Of a stretch of 64,000 nt of DNA, positions 8,816-17,350 are shown piece by piece. This DNA comes from CBDDLD01 sp965230605 (GTDB lineage Bacteria > Bacteroidota > Bacteroidia > Flavobacteriales > Flavobacteriaceae), in assembly GCA_965230605.1 (NCBI GenBank), contig CBDDLD010000004.1, positions 620,001-684,000 of the forward strand, written 5' to 3'. Position 1 is the stretch's first letter. Every line of letters begins with the position of its first letter. The notes under the pieces were generated by a model. The model ran no database searches. It was not told the DNA's origin and saw nothing but the letters and a program-made list of their open reading frames with translations. Both the position numbers and the translations under genes were made by a program.

Positions 8816-9826
8816 GTGACTCAAAATGACGCTTTCATATTAACCATGGCTTATCCTGAAACCATTGTAATGGTTGCTGATGAATGGTATTCACCGTATA
8901 TGCGATTAGTTGGTATAGGTAAGAAGAACTATGTTAAAGCTGGTCATGCTGCCCTAGTTTTAATTGATAAGAATACGGGTGATTTGGAATATCATGATTT
9001 TGGTAGATATATTACACCTGAACCAGATGGTCGTGTTAGAGGCAGAAGAACAGACCGAGAACTTTATTTTCCAATTAAAGCTCATATTGAAAATGATAAC
9101 ATCACAAATCTTGAAGAGATATTGGCTTTTCTGGCTACAAATCCCAAGCTCACTCATGGTGAAGGTAAGTTGATTGCTTCAGTATGTTCGAAAGTAGACT
9201 ACAAAAAAGCCAGAGCGCATATAGACGCTATGCAATCACGGGCTTTTATACGTTATGCAGCATTTATTAAAAATGCATGTAATTGTGCACGATTTGTAAC
9301 CGATACGTTGATAGCTAGTGTTAATGATGAGGCCATTGTGAAGCGACTTAAGAAGTCTAAATGGTTCACGCCTAGCACTGTTGGAAATGTTACCATTGCT
9401 GATACTGAAGATCATATTTATGAAGTTTCTGAGGAAGGGGAAATAGGTGTTTTTACAACGACTGTTAGTAATGTAAATAAGGAAATGTTTCTAGATCGAC
9501 TCAATGGTCATAACCCAGGATTTATTGGAACACTTCAACCAAAGCATAATGAAGAAAAACAGGAACACTCACAGTGGTTGAGTGGTATAGCAGCTGGTGC
9601 ATGGTTTGAATTACATGATTTAGAAGATGAAGTAGAATTCAGGTTCAGAAGAATATCTCCATATGGTAATGTTGATGTGGATGGCGTTTATAGAATAGAT
9701 AATGCCGCAGAGTTTAACATTGCGTCTGAATATAAATTTGTACAATATTCCAACTGTTTATTCTTTCACATTGAACAGAACGAGATCTTATTTAAATTTA
9801 ATTATCTGAAAGATTTTAATGCCTAG
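8816..9826 (+). CDS. DUF6695-type protein, possible permuted papain-fold (NlpC/P60-like) hydrolase
   Basis: A 336-residue cytoplasmic protein; there is no signal peptide or membrane helix. It resembles a Bacteroidota family that I recall as DUF6695. Two spots look catalytic: His44 in KAGHAALVLID and Cys157 in NACNCARFV. A His in a GH-hydrophobic strand followed much later by NC-x-x-F is the arrangement of circularly permuted papain-like enzymes (the LRAT/YiiX/DUF4105 type), so a peptidase, amidase or acyltransferase role is possible; this is inference. The GTG at 8816 is chosen because the conserved-looking NDAFILTMAYPET starts right after it; the next in-frame ATG (8846) would cut into that block. 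The stop overlaps the convergent apaG stop by four bases. Confidence 0.6.
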   Translation: MTQNDAFILTMAYPETIVMVADEWYSPYMRLVGIGKKNYVKAGHAALVLIDKNTGDLEYHDFGRYITPEPDGRVRGRRTDRELYFPIKAHIENDNITNLEEILAFLATNPKLTHGEGKLIASVCSKVDYKKARAHIDAMQSRAFIRYAAFIKNACNCARFVTDTLIASVNDEAIVKRLKKSKWFTPSTVGNVTIADTEDHIYEVSEEGEIGVFTTTVSNVNKEMFLDRLNGHNPGFIGTLQPKHNEEKQEHSQWLSGIAAGAWFELHDLEDEVEFRFRRISPYGNVDVDGVYRIDNAAEFNIASEYKFVQYSNCLFFHIEQNEILFKFNYLKDFNA

Positions 9827-10209
9827 TTTAAAGCAAAAGGAGCACTAAGCTTGAAAGAAGGAATATAAACTTTAAACTTATTGGTCGTTGTAAAGTTTAC
9901 CATATTGTAATGCCCTTGCATAGCACCAAATGGAGAAGTGAGCAAACAACCAGAGTTGTATGTATGAGACTCTCCAGGTTTTAAAACAGGTTTTTTACCG
10001 ATAACACCTTCACCCTCAACAATCTCAGTATTATTAAGCGCATCGAGTATTTTCCAATACCTAGAATTGAGTTGAACAGAGTCTTTACTCTGGTTTTCAA
10101 TAGTCACCCTATATCCAAACGCAAAGTGTACTTTGTAATTTTTGTAAAAAGTACCTTCAAATGAAGTTTCAACTGAAATTTTGATACCGCTTGTAACTTG
10201 TTGTACCAT
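9823..10209 (-). CDS. apaG: ApaG domain protein
   Basis: A 128-residue single-domain ApaG (DUF525) protein with a fibronectin-III-like beta-sandwich. Conserved segments are visible: FGYRVTIENQS, QLNSRYWKI, VEGEGVIGKKPVLKPGE and SPFGAMQGHY. In enterobacteria apaG has been linked to Co2+/Mg2+ resistance and Ap4A levels, but the biochemical role is not settled. The length matches the family. It is convergent with the DUF6695-type gene, sharing the four-base CTAG that supplies both stop codons. No terminator is visible, so the two transcripts must run into each other. Confidence 0.9.
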   Translation of the reverse strand: MVQQVTSGIKISVETSFEGTFYKNYKVHFAFGYRVTIENQSKDSVQLNSRYWKILDALNNTEIVEGEGVIGKKPVLKPGESHTYNSGCLLTSPFGAMQGHYNMVNFTTTNKFKVYIPSFKLSAPFALN

Positions 10210-10289
10210 TGCGTTTTGTTAATAGAGATTAGCTAAAATAGCATATTTTTTAAATACTTAGTATAGATAATAGACTAACGCCTTATTTT

Positions 10290-11687
10290 TTAACATATTT
10301 TGACAGGTTCAGAAAATCTAGATAACTCTTCATTCTTTTCTACAAAGGCCTCTAACGTTTTAAAGAATGTGACAATATCATTATGATCTACGACTGTATT
10401 TATAGTAACAAGTCTCACAAATTCTTTTCCTTTAAAATTCCCAAATCCTACCATTAATTCTGAATTTTCATATAGCGCGGTACATAGTTTACTAGCAGGA
10501 ATGCCTTTATAATTGAAACAAACAGAAATAGAATCGTCATCGCTAAATAACTCATAATCTGAGTTTTTCTTTATATAGGCTCTGGCTGTGTCAGCCAATG
10601 CAAACTGATGATCCACTATTTTTTTTAGACCTTTGGTGCCAACAGATTTCCATAGTGTCCATAATTTTAAGGCGTCGTTTCTTCTACCGCATTGAATGGA
10701 TGTTTTTCCCAAATTGTAATCATCTGTATCTGTTTGATATAAATAATCAGCTTCATTGGAGAAAGAATGATGTAATTGTGCTTTATGTTGGGTTACTATA
10801 ATTGAACAGCTTAATGGGGTACCTAACATCTTATGAGCATTAACACTAAAAGAATCTGAGTGTTCTAGACCTTTTACTAGATGTTTGTATGTGTCACTAA
10901 AAATAACACCACCGCAATATGCACCGTCTACATGTAACCATAAATTATATGCTCTGCTAACTTTACTAATAGCTTCTAAATCATCAAAAGCACCTAGAAC
11001 AGTAGTTCCTGCTGTAGCATTGATGAAGAATGGTTCATATCCATTATTGAGGTCTTCATTAATAAGACGCTCAAGGTCTTCTGCTAGCATTTCTCCTTTA
11101 TCATTGGTTTTTACAGGGCGAACCTGATTTTTCCCAAGACCAGTTAAAGCTGCATTTTTTGTAATGGAATAATGAGAGACCTCGGAGGTATACACTGTCA
11201 TTTTATGCGTTATACCATCAGTTCTAATTTTCCTGTTTTTATAATCTCTAGCCATGATCATAGCCATCATATTGCTCATAGAACCTCCAGGAGCAAATGT
11301 GCCATCACTGTTGTTGGTATCATACCCTGCTAACTCGCATATATTTTTCAATACTATTTTTTCGATACCTACCTGAGGACCGGCTACTTTATATGTATAC
11401 ATGCTGTTATTAAACATAACTGCCATAAGATCTCCGAGAGTAGACTTTCCTATTCTTCCTCCGAAAAGCTGATTAAAGAACGATTTAGATGCTGTTTTTG
11501 GAGTAGATTTAATGATATCAATTAAGATGCTTTTATACGCTTCATCGAGCATAGGGTCTTCGTTGAGCGAAAGATCCAAAACGTCATATAAGTCTGATGT
11601 ATTAATTGGTTGAGCTACAGGTTGCTTGGATTCTTCTTCCAGTAGGATATGACACAACTCAGAAAACAACTTAATATCTTTATGCAT
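10290..11687 (-). CDS. Group II PLP-dependent decarboxylase (glutamate/cysteine sulfinate/diaminobutyrate type)
   Basis: A 465-residue fold-type I PLP decarboxylase. The cofactor lysine Lys286 is in SVNAHKMLGTPL, Asp254 in LWLHVDGAYCGG binds the pyridinium nitrogen, and His172 in SEVSHYS stacks on the ring. FAPGGSMSNMMAM is a further family mark. The enzyme removes the alpha-carboxyl group of an acidic amino acid; glutamate, aspartate, cysteine sulfinate and 2,4-diaminobutyrate are all used by relatives, and specificity cannot be read here. It stands alone between apaG and the plug protein gene, all on the minus strand, with about 95 bases upstream. Confidence 0.85.
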   Translation of the reverse strand: MHKDIKLFSELCHILLEEESKQPVAQPINTSDLYDVLDLSLNEDPMLDEAYKSILIDIIKSTPKTASKSFFNQLFGGRIGKSTLGDLMAVMFNNSMYTYKVAGPQVGIEKIVLKNICELAGYDTNNSDGTFAPGGSMSNMMAMIMARDYKNRKIRTDGITHKMTVYTSEVSHYSITKNAALTGLGKNQVRPVKTNDKGEMLAEDLERLINEDLNNGYEPFFINATAGTTVLGAFDDLEAISKVSRAYNLWLHVDGAYCGGVIFSDTYKHLVKGLEHSDSFSVNAHKMLGTPLSCSIIVTQHKAQLHHSFSNEADYLYQTDTDDYNLGKTSIQCGRRNDALKLWTLWKSVGTKGLKKIVDHQFALADTARAYIKKNSDYELFSDDDSISVCFNYKGIPASKLCTALYENSELMVGFGNFKGKEFVRLVTINTVVDHNDIVTFFKTLEAFVEKNEELSRFSEPVKIC

Positions 11688-11782
11688 GGCAATAAATTTA
11701 GATGTGAAAATACTAAATCTTAGTAATACACACAGGTCTTAGTCACTTAATTATATCAAACTTACATCAATACAATTGTATA

Positions 11783-13030
11783 TTAGTTTGAAATGTTGAT
11801 GGAGCTGGTTTCTCCAAAACCGATCAAGCGATCATATCTGGCACCTAAATCTCTGTAATACACTAGAATTTTATAGTTGTTCTCAGTTTGCCAAAAGCTA
11901 CCTCCAATGGTATTTTCATCAACTTTTCCATTTTTGTCTACAATCACATATTTGTAATTGTAAAAGCCCTGCTTTAGTCGAAAAGCACATTCGTATATAC
12001 CTTCTTCACTATTGTATATCATCTTGGTAGAAGGCTCAATAGCATAATTGTTGAAGTTGCCATACACGTGCACCTCTTTATCTTGCAATTCGTCATAGAT
12101 TAAAGAAAAGTGAACCATGGTATAATCTGCTTCCGTGCTAGAATCTTGTCGATCAAGCACATTAACCAAGAAGTTTCCGTTTATATCCGGATTGTATGTG
12201 TAAGGTAAATTAGCTCTAGCTACATTAGTAAAGAGATACGACTGATAAATATCTTGCAAATCTGTAAATTGAACTCCCACGTTTGAGGCTCTTACATCTT
12301 TATTTTCAAAATAAAGGAATTCGTTGCCTCCCCAAAATGAGGATTCCTGATTGTAGCGGTAAGTGAGTTCGTTTCCTAAAATATATTGTGGTTTAAGATC
12401 AGAAATAGAATTCTTTAGGTTATTGTTTTGAATGACTAGCGTTTTTACCGTTTGCATTGGGTTATTAAAGTTAATACGGTTAGAAGATATGGTCATATTG
12501 ATGGTTTGTTTCTTATCTATGGATTCCATGTCTCTAGTTCTTCTAACCACAGCGCCAACATCTGCAAGGTTTTCATAGATCATGAACTTTCTAGAAAACA
12601 TCAGATCACCATAATCATCATAAATAGAAATCATATAATTTCCACTTTTAATTAAACCTCTAGTTTGCTGATTAGGAATTGTGAGCTTATAATGCGAATA
12701 GAGTTGGTATGTATTAAATGAATTGTAGTATTCTATAATCCTTTGGTTGTCCATGCCTCTTAAGTATTCTGCTTTGGCTAATACTGAAGGTGTCCAATCA
12801 AAATTAAAATGCTCTATGATGTAGTAATAATCTTCTTCATCTCCATTAAGTGCATCAAACTCTAGCACTATGGGATCATTAAGTTTTAGGATAGGGAGTT
12901 GACTTTCAGGAGTGTTGCTTTTAAACGTTATTGTTTTAATATAATCAGGGGGGGCTACCTCCTTAACTTGAGCAGTGACATTCGCTGAAAAAAGTGATAT
13001 CAAGAATAAAAAAAATATCCGCATTACCAT
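11783..13030 (-). CDS. Type IX secretion system plug protein (DUF5103)
   Basis: A 415-residue exported protein with a signal peptide at about residues 1-20 (cleavage after NVTAQ). It matches the Bacteroidota family formerly called DUF5103, now known as the plug protein of the SprA translocon in the type IX secretion system, where it closes the periplasmic side of the pore. Recognisable stretches are EVAPPDYIKTITF, YYYIIEHFNFDW, a YLRGMDNQRI segment, an N-terminal Ig-like portion and a C-terminal part containing LVYYRDLGARYDR. Two adjacent ATGs (13030 and 13024) are possible. It is divergent from nqrA, with 167 bases between them. Its presence agrees with the type IX sorting domain at 5186-6886. 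Confidence 0.85.
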   Translation of the reverse strand: MVMRIFFLFLISLFSANVTAQVKEVAPPDYIKTITFKSNTPESQLPILKLNDPIVLEFDALNGDEEDYYYIIEHFNFDWTPSVLAKAEYLRGMDNQRIIEYYNSFNTYQLYSHYKLTIPNQQTRGLIKSGNYMISIYDDYGDLMFSRKFMIYENLADVGAVVRRTRDMESIDKKQTINMTISSNRINFNNPMQTVKTLVIQNNNLKNSISDLKPQYILGNELTYRYNQESSFWGGNEFLYFENKDVRASNVGVQFTDLQDIYQSYLFTNVARANLPYTYNPDINGNFLVNVLDRQDSSTEADYTMVHFSLIYDELQDKEVHVYGNFNNYAIEPSTKMIYNSEEGIYECAFRLKQGFYNYKYVIVDKNGKVDENTIGGSFWQTENNYKILVYYRDLGARYDRLIGFGETSSINISN

Positions 13031-13154
13031 GTTAGTGTTTCGTATTTAGACCTAAATATAATCAAAATCTATGCCTTATCGCATTTAGCTTATTTATAAT
13101 CATTTTAAATAAAAAAGTTGAAGTGTTTTAAAAAAAAAATTGACCATTAATTCG

Positions 13155-13162
13155 TAAATTTG
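13155..13162 (+). promoter_or_regulatory. Bacteroidota -7 promoter element for the nqr operon
   Basis: TAAATTTG, an exact TAnnTTTG match 35 bases before the nqrA ATG. I see no clear -33 TTTG at the expected distance; the upstream stretch is A/T-rich with an A-run. Confidence 0.6.
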
Positions 13163-13197
13163 CACGGATTTTTAAGATAACTAATCTTTAGATAAAT

Positions 13198-14553
13198 ATG
13201 TCAAAAGACATTCGAATTAAAAAAGGTCTGGACATTAGGCTCATAGGTGAAGCTGAAAAAACCATAGAAAATGCAATACTTAGCAACTTCTATGCAATCA
13301 GACCAGAAGATTTCCATAGTATTATTCCAAAACTTGTTGTTAAAGAAGGTGCCCATGTAAAAGCGGGGGAACCTATTTTTTATAAAAAAGAAAATGAAGC
13401 GGTCAAATTTGTATCGCCAGTTTCTGGACAGGTAACAGAAATTCAACGCGGCCCTAAACGACGTGTAGATGCTATAAAAATCACAGCTGATAAAGAACAA
13501 AGTTTTGTAGATCATGGTGCAATTAACCCTGAAAATACTGATGCAGACAAATTAAAGTCGCATCTATTAGCTTCAGGTTGTTGGGCATTCATAAAACAAC
13601 GTCCATATGATGTTGTTGCTAATCCTGATGTAGCTCCAAAGGCTATTTTTATATCAGGTTATGCAAGTGCTCCTCTAGCAGCAGATTTAGATTTTGTATT
13701 AGCAGGGAAAGAGGCTGAATTGCAAGCTGCTGTTACAGCATTATCGAAACTTACTGAAGGACAAGTTCATGTTTCAGTTGGTAAAAAAGCGGATTCGCCT
13801 TTAGCAGGCCTTGACAATATTACCCTACACAATGTGTCCGGTCCACATCCATCAGGAAATGTTGGAACACTAATCAATAAAGTTGACCCTGTTAATAAAG
13901 GAGAGGTAGTATGGACAGTAAATGCACAGGACCTTGTCATCATTGGAGAGTTGTTACTTACAGGGAAGTTTAATGCAGAGCGTGTTGTGGCATTAGTCGG
14001 ATCATCTGTAAAAAAACCAAGGTATTTTAGAACAAGAATAGGATCAGAAGTTGCGACTATGATATATGACAATGGCGTAGATAAAGATGGTAACGATCGC
14101 ATTATATCTGGTAACGTCCTCTCAGGGAAACAAGTAAAACCTGATGGTTTTCTAGATTATTACAGCAATGTGATTACCGTAATTCCTGAAGGAAATGATT
14201 ACGACTTCTTCGGATGGAATAAACCGATCTTTAACAAGATATCAACGTCTAGAGCATTGACTTTTTCTTGGTTATCACCAAAGAAAAAATATGACCTTAA
14301 CACAAATACTAATGGTGAACATCGTGCTTTCGTAGTAACAGGAGGTTATGAAGAAGTATTTCCTTTAGACATCTATCCAATGCAGATTTTAAAAGCATGT
14401 ATGTATAAAGATTTAGATGAGATGGAAGCTTTAGGAATGTATGAGGTAGCACCTGAAGATTTTGCATTAACAGAGTTTGTATGTGTGTCTAAACAGCCGC
14501 ATCAAAAAATTATAAGAGAAGGGTTAGACTTAATGCTCAAAGAAATTGGATAA
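13198..14553 (+). CDS. nqrA: Na+-translocating NADH:quinone reductase subunit A
   Basis: A 451-residue first subunit of the sodium-pumping NADH:quinone reductase, the respiratory entry enzyme that replaces or supplements complex I in many marine bacteria. NqrA is the peripheral cytoplasmic subunit linked to quinone binding. The N-terminus KDIRIKKGLDIRLIGEAE, the lipoyl-like hairpin (VKEGAHVKAGEPIF, KFVSPVSGQV) and the C-terminal cysteine-containing QILKACMYKDLDEMEALG are typical. The length matches the family. The operon order A-B-C-D-E-F is the canonical one, with a 36-base gap to nqrB. Confidence 0.96.
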   Translation: MSKDIRIKKGLDIRLIGEAEKTIENAILSNFYAIRPEDFHSIIPKLVVKEGAHVKAGEPIFYKKENEAVKFVSPVSGQVTEIQRGPKRRVDAIKITADKEQSFVDHGAINPENTDADKLKSHLLASGCWAFIKQRPYDVVANPDVAPKAIFISGYASAPLAADLDFVLAGKEAELQAAVTALSKLTEGQVHVSVGKKADSPLAGLDNITLHNVSGPHPSGNVGTLINKVDPVNKGEVVWTVNAQDLVIIGELLLTGKFNAERVVALVGSSVKKPRYFRTRIGSEVATMIYDNGVDKDGNDRIISGNVLSGKQVKPDGFLDYYSNVITVIPEGNDYDFFGWNKPIFNKISTSRALTFSWLSPKKKYDLNTNTNGEHRAFVVTGGYEEVFPLDIYPMQILKACMYKDLDEMEALGMYEVAPEDFALTEFVCVSKQPHQKIIREGLDLMLKEIG

Positions 14554-14589
14554 TTATTCATTGAGGAACCAAATGAAAAAAAGTACAAG

Positions 14590-15867
14590 ATGGGTTTAAA
14601 AGAAAATTTACACAATTTTAAAGAAAAGAATAAAGATAAAAAGTGGCTTCCTGGTTTTAACGCCCTTTTTACATTCTTATATACACCAAATGAGACCACA
14701 CATAATGGTACTCATATTAAGGCGGCAGATGATTTAAAACGTACTATGAATACGGTTATCATGGCGCTTGTACCGTGTTTAATCTTCGGGATGTTTAATG
14801 CGGGGTATCAGCATTATCTTGCTCAAGGCTTAATAGAATCTGCTGATGGGTTTTTAGGCGCATCGTTCTGGACATGGGATAACTTTGTTATTGGACTTTG
14901 GAAAGTATTACCATTAGTAGTTGTATCCTATGGAGTAGGTTTGGCTATAGAATTCCTTTTTGCTGTAATCAAAGGACATGAAGTTGAGGAAGGTTACTTG
15001 GTAACTGGGATGTTAGTACCGCTAATTGTACCCGTTGATATACCATTATGGATGCTTGCTGTAGCTGTAGCCTTTGGTGTAGTCATAGGAAAAGAAGTAT
15101 TTGGTGGAACAGGAATGAATATTTTAAATCCAGCATTAACCATTCGTGCATTCTTGTTCTTTGCTTATCCAACATGGATGTCGGGAGACAAGGTTTGGGT
15201 ACATGGAGCAGTTGAGCGTGATGCCGCAATAGCTGCTGGTGAAAGTGTAGATGCAATCTCTGGTGAAACACTATTAGGGTATTATGCAAAATCTGGACAA
15301 GAATTAACCTTAGCAGGTACAGATACAGTAACCACTTATGGTGAACGTGCATCAGAACTATATTCTTTTGCAGATATGTTCTGGGGTATTATACCTGGTT
15401 CTGTAGGAGAGACATCTAAATTTTTAATCATTATTGGAGCTTTATTTCTCATTTTTACCAAAATTGGAAGTTGGAGGATTATGCTAAGTACTATCATTGG
15501 AGCATTAGTTATGGGATTAATATTCAATGGTGTTGTAGATGCGGGATGGATAGGAGAATCGAGTAAATTTTATGGGTTAATGAGTGTTCCGTTCTGGCAG
15601 CATTTAATTGTAGGTAGTATCCTTTTTGGAGCCGTATATATGGCAACCGATCCGGTAACCGCATCTCAAACTAATAAAGGAAAATGGATCTACGGATTCT
15701 TAATTGGGTTTATATCAATCATGATTCGTGTGTTTAATCCAGCATATCCAGAAGGTGTATTCTTGGCTATTTTATTAATGAATGTTTTTGCACCAACCAT
15801 AGATCATTACGTAGTACAAGGGAATGTTAAACGAAGACTAAAACGTCTTAAAGTTAAAACAGCTTAA
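14590..15867 (+). CDS. nqrB: Na+-translocating NADH:quinone reductase subunit B
   Basis: A 425-residue polytopic membrane subunit carrying a covalently bound FMN and forming part of the sodium path. About ten hydrophobic helices are visible. The flavinylation site recognised by ApbE (DxxSGAT in relatives) reads DAISGET near residue 222-228, so the acceptor threonine is kept but the alanine is replaced by glutamate. GGTGMNILNPALTIRAF and the C-terminal DPVTASQTNKGKW are family blocks. It is followed three bases later by nqrC. The apbE gene that would attach its FMN lies at 27937-28911. Confidence 0.95.
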   Translation: MGLKENLHNFKEKNKDKKWLPGFNALFTFLYTPNETTHNGTHIKAADDLKRTMNTVIMALVPCLIFGMFNAGYQHYLAQGLIESADGFLGASFWTWDNFVIGLWKVLPLVVVSYGVGLAIEFLFAVIKGHEVEEGYLVTGMLVPLIVPVDIPLWMLAVAVAFGVVIGKEVFGGTGMNILNPALTIRAFLFFAYPTWMSGDKVWVHGAVERDAAIAAGESVDAISGETLLGYYAKSGQELTLAGTDTVTTYGERASELYSFADMFWGIIPGSVGETSKFLIIIGALFLIFTKIGSWRIMLSTIIGALVMGLIFNGVVDAGWIGESSKFYGLMSVPFWQHLIVGSILFGAVYMATDPVTASQTNKGKWIYGFLIGFISIMIRVFNPAYPEGVFLAILLMNVFAPTIDHYVVQGNVKRRLKRLKVKTA

Positions 15868-15870
15868 ACG

Positions 15871-16602
15871 ATGGAAAAAAGAACAGACAAAAATTCATAT
15901 ACCGTATTTTTTGCCATAGGTATGGTTGTTGTTGTAGGTGCTTTATTAGCCTATTTAGCATCAACATTAAAACCTAAAATTACTGAAAATCAAAGGTTAG
16001 AAAAGCAACAGAATATCCTTTATGCTATGGGTATAAATGATAATGATGAAACTAGTGCTGTATTTATCTCTACGGATAAAGCACCCGAAGCTTTTAATAA
16101 AAATGTAGCTGATCAGATAGTAATTACTGTAGACACTAATGGTAAGGTTGTAAAAACTCAAAGTAGAGATGAGTATTATGAGGAAACCAAACAAGAGCCT
16201 TACCTTATTGATGTAAAAAAAGAACAAGCTAATGCAAAAGATGGTGGAGAAAGAAAGTTACCACTCTTTGTTGGTAAAAATTTAGAAGGAAAAACAGTAT
16301 ATGTAGCACCGATACGAGGAAAAGGTCTTTGGGATGCCATCTGGGGGTATGTAGCTATGGATGAAAACATGGTGGTTCAAGGTGCATACTTTGATCATAA
16401 AGGAGAAACGCCTGGGCTTGGCGCCAATATTAAGCAACGTTATTTTATGGATGATTTTATTGGTGAGCACCTGTTATCAAAATCAGGTGAGTTTAAAGGT
16501 ATCACAGTAGCAAAAGGTAATGCTGACCCTAAGAATAATGATAAGACAGATAATGAAGTAGATGCTATTGCAGGTGCCACAATCACAGGAGATGGTGTGT
16601 AA
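15871..16602 (+). CDS. nqrC: Na+-translocating NADH:quinone reductase subunit C, 3' end frameshifted
   Basis: A 243-residue subunit with one N-terminal membrane helix (about residues 10-30) and a periplasmic flavin domain. The FMN-acceptor motif DAIAGAT is intact, with alanine in place of the usual serine. The open frame stops eight residues after the acceptor threonine, at TAA 16600-16602. Skipping two bases at the GTGTGT run (16595-16600) restores a reading frame that continues to 16667, ends three bases before nqrD and encodes a tail (TAMIKKDLKLYLPYF) like the normal NqrC C-terminus. So a GT duplication, real or a sequencing error, truncates the last 22 or so residues. The start directly follows nqrB. 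Confidence 0.9.
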   Translation: MEKRTDKNSYTVFFAIGMVVVVGALLAYLASTLKPKITENQRLEKQQNILYAMGINDNDETSAVFISTDKAPEAFNKNVADQIVITVDTNGKVVKTQSRDEYYEETKQEPYLIDVKKEQANAKDGGERKLPLFVGKNLEGKTVYVAPIRGKGLWDAIWGYVAMDENMVVQGAYFDHKGETPGLGANIKQRYFMDDFIGEHLLSKSGEFKGITVAKGNADPKNNDKTDNEVDAIAGATITGDGV

Positions 16603-16667
16603 CAGCCATGATTAAAAAAGATTTAAAATTGTATTTACCTTACTTTAATTCAATAAAAGGAAAATAA
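16599..16667 (+). pseudogene. nqrC: Out-of-frame C-terminal tail of NqrC
   Basis: Read in the frame shifted by two bases, this stretch encodes VTAMIKKDLKLYLPYF and then NSIKGK before TAA at 16665-16667. The end of the preceding frame (TGDGV) overlaps it at the GTGTGTAACA sequence. The match to the expected NqrC end and the correct spacing to nqrD (ATG at 16671) show that it was coding until recently, or still is. Confidence 0.75.
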
Positions 16668-16670
16668 GCT

Positions 16671-17303
16671 ATGGCAAAAGACAGTAGATTAATATTAGAC
16701 CCACTAACGGACAACAACCCAATTACAATTCAGGTACTAGGTATTTGTTCAGCTTTAGCAATTACAGCCGAACTAGAAGCTTCGATTGTAATGTCCATAT
16801 CCGTTTTATTCGTAATGGGTGTTGGAAATGTAGTTATCTCCCTAATGCGAAATATTATTCCTTCAAAAATTAGAATTATTGCACAGCTTATAGTTGTAGC
16901 AACACTAGTAATTATTGTGGATTTAGTACTGAAAGCCTTCGCTTACGAATTGAGTAAAACACTTTCTGTATTCGTAGGGTTGATCATTACAAATTGTATC
17001 ATCATGGGACGTTTTGAAGCTTTTGCCTTAGGTAATGGGCCATGGAGATCATTCTTAGATGGTATTGGTAATGCTTTAGGTTATGGAATCATACTTGTAA
17101 TTGTTGGCTTCTTTAGAGAATTATTAGGTTCAGGAACACTATTAGGTTTTCCGGTGTTAGGTGACCCTATTGAGAAGACTGGCCTTTACTCTATTGGATA
17201 TGAAAACAACGGTTTTATGCTGTTATCACCAATGGCATTAATTGTTGTAGGTATTATTATATGGGTCCAAAGGACTAGAAATAAAGCATTAATAGAAGAT
17301 TAA
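16671..17303 (+). CDS. nqrD: Na+-translocating NADH:quinone reductase subunit D
   Basis: A 210-residue membrane subunit with about six helices. NqrD and NqrE are inverted homologous halves that hold an intramembrane iron centre and form part of the sodium channel. One conserved cysteine lies in the N-terminal helix (LGICSALAIT) and another in ITNCIIMGR; these are the expected iron ligands. GRFEAFALGNGPW and FFRELLGSGTLLG are family motifs. The length is normal. Confidence 0.95.
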   Translation: MAKDSRLILDPLTDNNPITIQVLGICSALAITAELEASIVMSISVLFVMGVGNVVISLMRNIIPSKIRIIAQLIVVATLVIIVDLVLKAFAYELSKTLSVFVGLIITNCIIMGRFEAFALGNGPWRSFLDGIGNALGYGIILVIVGFFRELLGSGTLLGFPVLGDPIEKTGLYSIGYENNGFMLLSPMALIVVGIIIWVQRTRNKALIED

Positions 17304-17350
17304 TATGAAGTGGCTGTAGAGTCTAACTCGATGCCTCAAAGAAAAAATAT

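Noticed and set aside
13767..14102. Minus-strand frame of 111 codons opposite nqrA
   Set aside because: It is antisense to a conserved gene and has no supporting promoter or family signal.
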